Part shown: piece after piece, positions 1 to 5,405 of the stretch
Position numbering within the stretch: the first letter of the stretch is position 1
Layout: each line of letters starts with the position of its first letter
Assembly: GCA_030641535.1 (NCBI GenBank)
Contig: DAOWHG010000082.1
Span: forward strand, 1-5,655
Origin: Mycoplasmatota bacterium
GTDB taxonomy: Bacteria > Bacillota_I > Bacilli_A > Izemoplasmatales > Izemoplasmataceae
DNA: 5,655 bases
Direction of reading: 5' to 3'
Notes under the pieces: generated by a model
The model's input: only the letters and a program-made list of their open reading frames with translations
What the model was told of the DNA's origin: nothing
Databases searched by the model: none
Position numbers and translations under genes: made by a program

Positions 1-2822
1 AATAATTTATCTTCAGGAGTTGGATCTGTTTGTCCTTTAGGTGTTACCTTACCAACTAAGATATCTCCTTCAAATACTTCAGCACCAGGAATTATAATTC
101 CGATATCATCTAAGTATCTACGACCATCATCACCAACATTTGGAATTTCTCTAGTAATTTCCTCTTTACCTAATTTCGTATCACGAGCTTCAATTTCATA
201 TTTTTCAATATGAATTGAAGTATAAACATCTTCTTTAACTAAACGTTCTGACATGATAATTGCATCTTCATAGTTATATCCGTTCCATGTCATAAATCCA
301 ACTACAACGTTTCTACCAAGAGCTAATTCACCAGCATCCATTGAAGGACCATCAGTGATAATATCTCCTTTAACAATTGAATCGCCAATATTTACAATTG
401 GAGTTTGATTAATACAAGTACCTTGATTTGATCTTTTGAATTTTTCTAATGCATATTCATCCATCGAACCATTTTCAAGTCTAACTTTTATTGTTTTAGC
501 ATCAACATACTCAATAACTCCAGAATTTTCTGCGATTAAACATGATCCTGAATCATGAGCCGCCTTATACTCAATACCTGTTGCAACATATGCAGCTTCA
601 GGAATTAATAAAGGTATCGCTTGACGTTGCATGTTTGCACCCATTAATGCTCTGTTCGCATCATCATGTTCTAAGAAAGGAATACATGCTGTTGATACTG
701 AAACGATTTGTTTAGGCGATACATCCATTAAATCAACTAATCCGCGTTTATACATTTTTGTTTCACCTTGGAATCTAGCAACTACTGAATCATAGACAAT
801 TTGTTTATCATCATTAATTTTTAAGTTACCTTGTCCGATAATATATTTTTCTTCTTCATCTGCTGATAAATAAACTATTTCGTCAGAAACTTGCGAAATT
901 CCATCTTCAGTTTGATTAATTTTCAAGTATGGAGATTCCATAAATCCGTATTTATTTACTCTAACATATGAAGCTAAACTGTTAATTAGTCCAATATTTT
1001 GACCCTCTGGTGTCTCAATAGGACAAATACGACCATAGTGTGAATGATGTACGTCACGAACCTCAAACCCAGCACGATCTCTAGTTAATCCACCAGGACC
1101 AAGAGCTGAAATACGACGTTTATGCGTAAGTTCATCAAGAGGATTTGTTTGAGCCATAAATTGTGATAACTGGCTACTTCCAAAGAACTCTTTTAATGAA
1201 GAGGTAAGTGGTCTTATATTTATTAAGTTTTGAGGAGTAATTTCTTCAGGATCTTTTGTTGACATACGATCCTTAACATTTTTCTCCATTTTTGTTAATC
1301 CAATTCTAAATTGATTTTTAAGTAATTCTCCAATCAATCTTAAACGTCTATTTCCAAGATGATCAATATCATCTAATTTACCAATACCATTGAATAGATT
1401 CAGATAGTATGAAATAGATGAAATAATATCAGATGGAACAATGTGAACTTTATCTTCAAATGAATTATTTCCGATAAGTTTAACTTTTATATCTTCATTG
1501 TTTCTATTTTTTGTGTGCACTTCTAGAACTTCTATTTCAGCTAAATCAAACAAGATATTTTCGTTATCAAGGATAGCTTCGTAACCTTCTTTTAGTGCTT
1601 TAATGTATGGTCTACCCATTTCTTCAGTTAACATTTTCTCTGTTTTACCGATTGATTTTAGATAGCCTTTATAATAAGCTTTTGCTGTTTTATATTCTTG
1701 ATTCTTAATGTCTCCAAGTAGTTCTTCATCTGTCATATAGTCAAATAATTTAATTTCATTAACTTCAGCACTTTTAAAGACACTTAGCTGATCAAAGAAA
1801 TCATATTCAAGTTCATAAGCCCCAACTCCAGGAACTTTATATGTGTATAGATGACGATATTCTTTTAATACTTCAATCAAGTTTGTTGTAATTTCTTGAT
1901 TTTTCTCAATAATTACTTCTCCTGTTTCAGGATCTACTAAATCATAAACTAACGCTTTTCCAAAAACACGATTCAAAACATCAAGTTTCTTATTAATTTT
2001 GTAACGTCCAACTTCAGCAAGATCATATCTTTTAGCATCAAACAAACGACTAATTAAAAATGCTTTTGCACCTTCTTCAGTAGCTGTTTCACCTTGTCTT
2101 AATTTCTTATACACTTCTAAAATAGCTTCTCTACTACTCAAAGTAACATCTTTTTGAAGTGTTAAATTCAGACTATTAGATTCACCGTATGTTTCAGTAA
2201 TTTGTTGTGCACTAGAAAAACCTAACGCTCTAAGTAGAGTTGTCAGGTGAATTTTTTTACTACGGTCTAATTTAACAAAAAGAACATCTTTAGAACCAAT
2301 CTCATACTCTAACCAAGCACCTCTGGTTGGAATAACTTGTCCTAAGAATTTACTTTTTAAAGTTTTTTTATCAATATTTTCACTAAAGAAAACACCGGAA
2401 CTTCTAACAATTTGTGAAACGATAACACGTTCACTACCATTAACAATAAACGAACCAGTTTCTGACATAATAGGAAAATCTCCCATAAATATCTTCTGTT
2501 GTTTAATTTCTCCCGTGTCTAAGTTTTTAAGCTTAACATTTACACGTAATGGCTTAGAGAATGTCATGTCTTTCTCTTTTGCTTGAGTAATATTATATTT
2601 TGGTTGATCAAATTCATAATCTTCAAAATACAATTCAATATTCTCCGTGAAATTTTGGATAGGGGAAATATCTTTAAATAATTCTGCTAATCCCTTTTGG
2701 ATGAACCAACTAAATGATTCAGTTTGAACCTTTATAAGGTCTGGTAACTCAACATTAGACTTAACTTTCGAATAGTTTCGTCGCTCTCTTTTGGTACCGT
2801 ATTTTACTAAATTGAAACTCAC
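1..2822 (-). CDS. rpoB: DNA-directed RNA polymerase beta subunit, N-terminal 940 residues (cut by window edge)
   Basis: The frame is open from GTG (2822-2820) to the left edge, with no stop in 940 codons. It begins MSFNLVKYGTKRERRNYSK and ends LVGKVTPKGQTDPTPEDKL. Beta forms one side of the active-site cleft of RNA polymerase. Conserved blocks include RGAWLEYE (162-169), DDIDHLGNRRLR (484-495), KEFFGSSQLSQFM (544-556), HKRRISALGPGG (567-578), NRALMGANMQRQA (723-735) and GYNYEDAII (848-856). E852 and D853 match the E. coli E813/D814 pair near the catalytic Mg2+. Two features stand out. Rif cluster I reads QFMAQTNP, with Ala557 at E. coli position D516. About 80 residues (roughly 345-425) are extra compared with Bacillus subtilis. 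The rest of the flap and the C-terminal clamp region lie beyond the window. Start choice rests on alignment to LVQYG-type N-termini and the GGGGTG site. Confidence 0.98.
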   Translation of the reverse strand, partial: MSFNLVKYGTKRERRNYSKVKSNVELPDLIKVQTESFSWFIQKGLAELFKDISPIQNFTENIELYFEDYEFDQPKYNITQAKEKDMTFSKPLRVNVKLKNLDTGEIKQQKIFMGDFPIMSETGSFIVNGSERVIVSQIVRSSGVFFSENIDKKTLKSKFLGQVIPTRGAWLEYEIGSKDVLFVKLDRSKKIHLTTLLRALGFSSAQQITETYGESNSLNLTLQKDVTLSSREAILEVYKKLRQGETATEEGAKAFLISRLFDAKRYDLAEVGRYKINKKLDVLNRVFGKALVYDLVDPETGEVIIEKNQEITTNLIEVLKEYRHLYTYKVPGVGAYELEYDFFDQLSVFKSAEVNEIKLFDYMTDEELLGDIKNQEYKTAKAYYKGYLKSIGKTEKMLTEEMGRPYIKALKEGYEAILDNENILFDLAEIEVLEVHTKNRNNEDIKVKLIGNNSFEDKVHIVPSDIISSISYYLNLFNGIGKLDDIDHLGNRRLRLIGELLKNQFRIGLTKMEKNVKDRMSTKDPEEITPQNLINIRPLTSSLKEFFGSSQLSQFMAQTNPLDELTHKRRISALGPGGLTRDRAGFEVRDVHHSHYGRICPIETPEGQNIGLINSLASYVRVNKYGFMESPYLKINQTEDGISQVSDEIVYLSADEEEKYIIGQGNLKINDDKQIVYDSVVARFQGETKMYKRGLVDLMDVSPKQIVSVSTACIPFLEHDDANRALMGANMQRQAIPLLIPEAAYVATGIEYKAAHDSGSCLIAENSGVIEYVDAKTIKVRLENGSMDEYALEKFKRSNQGTCINQTPIVNIGDSIVKGDIITDGPSMDAGELALGRNVVVGFMTWNGYNYEDAIIMSERLVKEDVYTSIHIEKYEIEARDTKLGKEEITREIPNVGDDGRRYLDDIGIIIPGAEVFEGDILVGKVTPKGQTDPTPEDKL

Positions 2823-2828
2823 AAACTT

Positions 2829-2834
2829 CACCCC
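2829..2834 (-). promoter_or_regulatory. Imperfect ribosome binding site of rpoB
   Basis: GGGGTG (2834-2829) ends six bases before the GTG start at 2822. It lacks the A of GGAGGTG, unlike the near-perfect SDs of rplA, rplJ and rplL. It supports 2822 as the start and argues against the in-frame GTG at 2831, which overlaps this site. Confidence 0.6.
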
Positions 2835-2855
2835 ATTTATTTTGATAAAACCGTG

Positions 2856-2885
2856 GCCATAACGCAAAAAAGCGCGCGATTTGGC
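2856..2885 (-). promoter_or_regulatory. Hairpin at the predicted 5' end of the rpoB mRNA
   Basis: GCCAAATCGC (2885-2876) pairs with GCGTTATGGC (2865-2856) on the minus strand, with eight of ten positions matched. The loop is GCGCTTTTTT. The stem begins one or two bases after the predicted transcription start. It holds the most G+C-rich stretch of this gap, CGCGCGC, in otherwise A+T-rich DNA. A hairpin at the extreme 5' end commonly protects mRNA from 5' exonuclease in Firmicutes; a role here is inferred. Confidence 0.5.
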
Positions 2886-2893
2886 AATTTAAT

Positions 2894-2922
2894 ATAATAT
2901 CATAAATCTGTCAAATAGTCAA
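2894..2922 (-). promoter_or_regulatory. Sigma-A-type promoter for rpoB
   Basis: The -35 hexamer TTGACT (2922-2917) starts at the base after the rsmC stop codon. A 17-bp spacer leads to the -10 hexamer TATTAT (2899-2894), preceded by TG plus one base, an extended -10 element. Spacing and hexamers are close to consensus, and the predicted start is near 2887, giving a leader of about 65 nt. A second consensus -35, TTGACA, lies inside the spacer, 17 bp before a weaker -10 TAAATT, and may give an overlapping start. The promoter lets rpoB be transcribed independently of the ribosomal genes. Confidence 0.72.
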
Positions 2923-3513
2923 TTACATTTTGCATTTAATAACATTAAATCCTTTTTTCTTGTTAACGATTACAACGTGTTTATATATCGATTCAAGTCT
3001 CTTAATGGCCGAATCTGCGCCATGTTTCTTATTAATTACTAAATAAAATTCTCCATCTTTATTCAAAAAATTAATTGCATCTTCAAAAAAACGATATATA
3101 ACTTCTTTTCCAGCTCTTATAGGTGGATTGGTAACTATTAGATCATATTTTTCACTAATATTTTCAAATCCATCACTAGAAAAAACTTTTGCAGATGTTT
3201 CATTTAACAATACATTTGATTTGGATAGTTCGACAGCTCTTTTATTTATATCAACCATATCCACTCTAATATTGTGTGCTTTATTTAAGTAAATTCCTAT
3301 TACTCCATATCCGCACCCAAGATCTAATGCTTTCTTAAAAGACTCTTTCACAACAAGATATTTCAGTAATATTTCTGTGCCTCTATCAAAGTTGCTCTTT
3401 GAAAATACACCATTGTCAGTATTGAATTTTAGAGGTGTATTGTTAACACTAAAAGCAATCACTTGTGGATTGCTTTTTAGATTATCATTATCTTCAGAAA
3501 AATAGTGGACCAT
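2923..3513 (-). CDS. ybxB: RsmC/YbxB-type class I SAM-dependent methyltransferase
   Basis: This is a complete protein of 196 residues, typical of the Firmicute YbxB family and about the size of the catalytic C-terminal half of E. coli RsmC (16S rRNA m2G1207 methyltransferase). The short N-terminal part reads MVHYFSEDND, as is common in the family. VFSKSNFDRGTEILLKYL (36-53) precedes the Rossmann core. The core has the SAM motif DLGCGYGVIG (64-73), the acidic D88 in MVDIN, D114 before the fourth strand, and the catalytic-type motif NPPIRAGK (129-136). There is no membrane segment, so it should be cytosolic. ATG is preceded by GGAG (3525-3522). Its place between rplL and rpoB supports a ribosome-related role. 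The exact substrate nucleotide cannot be read from the sequence; 16S rRNA guanine N2 is the family-based guess. Confidence 0.9.
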   Translation of the reverse strand: MVHYFSEDNDNLKSNPQVIAFSVNNTPLKFNTDNGVFSKSNFDRGTEILLKYLVVKESFKKALDLGCGYGVIGIYLNKAHNIRVDMVDINKRAVELSKSNVLLNETSAKVFSSDGFENISEKYDLIVTNPPIRAGKEVIYRFFEDAINFLNKDGEFYLVINKKHGADSAIKRLESIYKHVVIVNKKKGFNVIKCKM

Positions 3514-3543
3514 AATATCATCTCCATTTTCCTATTTAATGTG

Positions 3544-3575
3544 AAAAGTCAAAAACCTGAGTTTACACTCAGGTT
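3544..3575 (-). terminator. Terminator-like hairpin after rplL (likely partial terminator)
   Basis: On the minus strand AACCTGAG (3575-3568) pairs perfectly with CTCAGGTT (3561-3554) around a six-base loop, TGTAAA. The tail reads TTTGACTTTT (3553-3544). The eight-pair stem is clear, but it holds few G-C pairs and the U tract is broken by GAC, so termination is probably incomplete. A partial terminator after rplL is known in E. coli, where it lowers transcription into rpoBC; the same role is inferred here. Confidence 0.7.
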
Positions 3576-3591
3576 GTATTGAAATCAGTAA

Positions 3592-3954
3592 TTATTTAAT
3601 AGTAACTACTGCACCAGCTTCTTCTAATTTTTCTTTAATTTCTTCAGCTTCTTCTAATTTGATGTTTTCTTTAACAGCAGTTGGTGCTGCATCAACTACA
3701 CCTTTAGCTTCTTTAAGTCCTAATCCAGTTAATTCTCTAACTACTTTGATAACTGCGATTTTCTTTTGTCCAGGTGCTTCTAATATAACAGATACTTCAG
3801 TTGGCTCTGAAGATTCTGCTGCTGGAGCTGCAACTGCAACTGCACTTGGGTCTACACCAAATTCTTCTTTCATTAGATCAACTAAATCTTTTAATTCTAA
3901 TAATGTTTTTTCTTTTAATGCTTCAATTATTTCACTATTTTTTAATACTGCCAT
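3592..3954 (-). CDS. rplL: 50S ribosomal protein L7/L12
   Basis: This is a complete L7/L12 of 120 residues, the same length as the E. coli protein. It is the only multi-copy ribosomal protein: dimers on L10 recruit EF-Tu, EF-G, IF2 and release factors and stimulate their GTPase activity. The N-terminal dimerisation helices span about 1-34. A flexible Ala/Ser/Pro/Glu hinge covers about 36-53. The globular C-terminal domain runs from about 54 to 120. The factor-binding face is intact, with K65, I69, K70, R73, K81 and K84 in KKIAVIKVVRELTGLGLKEA (64-83) plus K84. EVSVIL replaces the more usual EFxVIL before the domain, a minor change. The ATG is preceded by AGGAGG (3968-3963) with eight bases between. 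A terminator-like hairpin lies 16 bases after the stop. Confidence 0.98.
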   Translation of the reverse strand: MAVLKNSEIIEALKEKTLLELKDLVDLMKEEFGVDPSAVAVAAPAAESSEPTEVSVILEAPGQKKIAVIKVVRELTGLGLKEAKGVVDAAPTAVKENIKLEEAEEIKEKLEEAGAVVTIK

Positions 3955-3969
3955 GATTTGTTCCTCCTA

Positions 3970-4476
3970 TTATTCTTGCGAACTTTCTTCTAAATTTTCT
4001 ACGTGCATATGAACTGCCATTGCAACTTCCTTAATTGGTTCTAAGATTCCTGCAGCAAACATTGTAAGTAATACTTCTCTTGTTGGAATAGTTGCTATTT
4101 GTAAGATTTTGTCATTGTTCATGTATTCACCATCAACAACACCAAATTTTAATTCAAGTGCTTTGTTTTGCTTAGCAAACTCATGAATAGTTTTTGCAGC
4201 AGACACACTATCTTCAGTACTAAACGCAACTGCGTTTGGTCCGTCTAGTGATTCAGCTAATTCAGAATATCCAGCTGCAGCTGCAGCTCTTCTTGTAATG
4301 TTGTTTTTGATTACTTTCATTTCACAACCGTTAGCTGTTAATTCTCTTCTTAACTTACTAACTTGCTCAACAGTTAATCCACTGTAATCTAGAATAACAA
4401 AACTATTTACACTTTGCATTTTTTTCAATAATTCTTGAACTTCTTCGCTTTTAATAGCGATTGCTTGTTTTGACAC
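3970..4476 (-). CDS. rplJ: 50S ribosomal protein L10 (stalk base)
   Basis: This is a complete L10 of 168 residues, the usual length. L10 anchors L7/L12 dimers to 23S rRNA at the factor-binding stalk and, as the L10(L12)4 complex, represses its own leader. The rRNA-binding N-terminal domain shows FVILDYSGLTV (26-36), KVIKNNITRRA (54-64) and LDGPNAVAFS (77-86). The C-terminal part has PTREVLLTMFAAGILEPIK (131-149), followed by the helix to about 162 that carries the L12 dimers. Translation starts at GTG (4476-4474) behind the strong SD GGAGGTGG (4488-4481); no better in-frame start is visible. The stop TAA lies 15 bases before rplL, with the rplL SD inside that gap, so the two genes are co-expressed and probably translationally coupled. 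Confidence 0.98.
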   Translation of the reverse strand: MSKQAIAIKSEEVQELLKKMQSVNSFVILDYSGLTVEQVSKLRRELTANGCEMKVIKNNITRRAAAAAGYSELAESLDGPNAVAFSTEDSVSAAKTIHEFAKQNKALELKFGVVDGEYMNNDKILQIATIPTREVLLTMFAAGILEPIKEVAMAVHMHVENLEESSQE

Positions 4477-4500
4477 TTTTCCACCTCCAAAACGTTTATC

Positions 4501-4538
4501 AAATAAATAAAAACCTCTTATGTCTTGGACAAAAGAGG
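4501..4538 (-). terminator. Intrinsic terminator of the rplJ leader attenuator
   Basis: On the minus strand CCTCTTTTGTC (4538-4528) pairs with GACATAAGAGG (4524-4514) around the three-base loop CAA, with one T-T mismatch in eleven positions. The run TTTTTATTTATTT (4513-4501) follows directly. A strong stem plus a U-rich tail, 25 bases before the rplJ start codon, is a standard rho-independent terminator placed to act as an attenuator. Confidence 0.88.
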
Positions 4539-4612
4539 ATATATTATTATCTTCATCTTTTATCTCGTTAGGATATTAAGCATAATAGCACCTAAGTCTT
4601 GGACATTAGTTT
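4505..4612 (-). promoter_or_regulatory. Ribosomal protein L10 leader (attenuator controlling rplJL)
   Basis: The 161-nt rplA-rplJ gap carries the conserved core of the Firmicute L10 leader. On the minus strand it reads GTCCAAGACTTAGGTGC, then CTTAATATCCTAACGAGA. The first part folds as CTAA-(T)-GTC-CAA-GAC-TTAG (4609-4592). In Bacillus subtilis the L10(L12)4 complex is known to bind this kind of leader and cause early termination, lowering rplJL expression. Here the elements needed are all present: the binding region (about 4566-4609), an antiterminator strand GATAAAAGATG (4564-4554), and a terminator hairpin (4538-4514). The antiterminator strand can pair with the 5' arm of the terminator. 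Leader identity comes from sequence recognition; the switching mechanism is inferred from B. subtilis. Confidence 0.88.
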
Positions 4613-4631
4613 TATTTAATTGTTTTATTTT

Positions 4632-4663
4632 TTTATACTAATCTAAAATTGTTTCTGTGTCAA
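4632..4663 (-). promoter_or_regulatory. Possible promoter for rplJL (weak call, long spacer)
   Basis: A consensus -35 hexamer TTGACA (4663-4658) lies inside the last codons of rplA, and a good -10 hexamer TATAAA (4637-4632) abuts the rplA stop codon. The spacing between them is 20 bp, longer than the 16-18 bp preferred by sigma-A, which lowers confidence. The position would start the L10 leader at about 4625. An independent rplJ promoter in this gap is known in Bacillus. The alternative is that rplJL is served only by read-through from the rplK promoter. Confidence 0.35.
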
Positions 4664-5333
4664 CTTTGATTCCAGGTCCCATTGTAGATGCGATTGATAA
4701 ATTTTCAATATACACACCTTTTACAGTAGCTGGTCTTAATCTGTGAATAGTTTCAAAAATAGTTTTCAAATTTTCAAATATTTTCTCGTTATCAAATGAT
4801 ACTTTTCCAATACTTACATGAATATTTCCTACTTTATCAACTCTGTATTCTACTTTACCAGCTTTGATTTCGTTGATTGCTTTTGTTACATCCATAGTTA
4901 CTGTTCCAGTTTTAGGATTAGGCATTAAACCTTTTGGTCCTAATGTACGCCCAAGTTTTCCAACTTGACTCATCATATCTGGTGTTGCAACTACAGTATC
5001 AAAACCTAACCAACCTTTTAATACTTTGTCTACTAAATCTGCATCTCCAACAAAATCAGCACCTGCTGCTTCAGCTTCTTTTGCTTTGTCACCTTTTGCA
5101 AAAACTAAAACTTTTTTAGTTTTTCCTGTACCATGCGGTAATACTACTGCACCACGTAAATTTTGTTCTGCTTTACGTGGATCTAAGTTTAGGCGAATAG
5201 CAAATTCAATTGTAGCATCAAATTTTTCAAATGATACTTTTTTAAGTAATTCAATTGCTTCAACTGCTGAGTATGATTTAAGAACATCAACTTGAGCAGA
5301 TGCAGCTAAGAATTTTTTACCTTTTTTAGCCAT
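4638..5333 (-). CDS. rplA: 50S ribosomal protein L1
   Basis: This is a complete 231-residue L1, the normal bacterial length. L1 forms the mobile L1 stalk of the large subunit, binds 23S rRNA helices 76-78 and helps release deacylated tRNA from the E site. In many bacteria it also represses its own operon by binding mRNA. Domain I is built from about residues 1-67 and 160-231, and domain II from about 68-159. Visible family motifs are GKLGRTLGPKGLMPNPKTG at 125-143 and the RNA-contacting T217, M218 and G219 in STMGPG near the C-terminus. The ATG start is fixed by a consensus SD (AGGAGG, 5343-5348) eight to nine bases upstream. The SD is adjoined by the L1-site-like hairpin. The stop is TAG (4638-4640), and a candidate promoter for the next operon begins inside the last codons. 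Confidence 0.98.
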   Translation of the reverse strand: MAKKGKKFLAASAQVDVLKSYSAVEAIELLKKVSFEKFDATIEFAIRLNLDPRKAEQNLRGAVVLPHGTGKTKKVLVFAKGDKAKEAEAAGADFVGDADLVDKVLKGWLGFDTVVATPDMMSQVGKLGRTLGPKGLMPNPKTGTVTMDVTKAINEIKAGKVEYRVDKVGNIHVSIGKVSFDNEKIFENLKTIFETIHRLRPATVKGVYIENLSIASTMGPGIKVDTETILD

Positions 5334-5346
5334 AATTTTTTACCTC

Positions 5347-5383
5347 CTAAATGTGGTCTAACGGGATTCCCTCCCACAATTAG
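5347..5383 (-). promoter_or_regulatory. Hairpin before rplA resembling the L1-binding site of 23S rRNA (candidate L1 autoregulatory site)
   Basis: Read on the minus strand, the gap folds as follows. CTAA (5383-5380) pairs with TTAG (5350-5347). After a T-T mismatch, TGTGG (5378-5374) pairs with CCACA (5356-5352). An asymmetric internal loop of GA opposite GTTAGA follows, and the tip is GGG-AAT-CCC. Two short helices joined by an asymmetric loop are the known L1 recognition shape. The strand GTGG-GA-GG also matches, from memory, the GGUGGGAGGC stretch of 23S helices 76-77, where CCACC closes the other side. The 3' arm runs into the first two bases of the rplA SD AGGAGG (5348-5343), so bound protein could block initiation. 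The fold is directly visible; L1 binding is inferred. Confidence 0.6.
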
Positions 5384-5405
5384 CTGTATATCAACAACTA
5401 AGTGC

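Noticed and set aside
1..2822. Possible use of TGA as tryptophan (Mycoplasma-type code)
   Set aside because: All three Trp codons in this part of rpoB and the one in rplA are TGG, and no in-frame TGA occurs, so the standard code fits.
2829..2837. Alternative upstream rpoB starts: ATG at 2837 and GTG at 2831
   Set aside because: The ATG reads ATG-GGG-TGA and stops at once. The GTG at 2831 is in frame but overlaps the only SD-like sequence, and the added residues match nothing in known beta N-termini.
3522..3552. TTGACT just after the rplL hairpin as a -35 box for ybxB
   Set aside because: No -10-like hexamer lies 16-18 bp downstream; the nearest candidates are 8 and 29 bp away. The TTGACT is part of the terminator tail.
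3659..4012. Open frame on the plus strand opposite rplL and the end of rplJ
   Set aside because: It is antisense to secure ribosomal protein genes, has no SD, and its low-complexity Ser/Ala/Thr composition mirrors the Ala/Glu codons of the real genes.
4934..5295. Two plus-strand open frames (4934-5119 and 5026-5295) inside rplA
   Set aside because: They overlap each other and the complete L1 gene, lack start signals, and the Leu/Gln-rich composition of the first is a shadow of Ala/Lys-rich codons.
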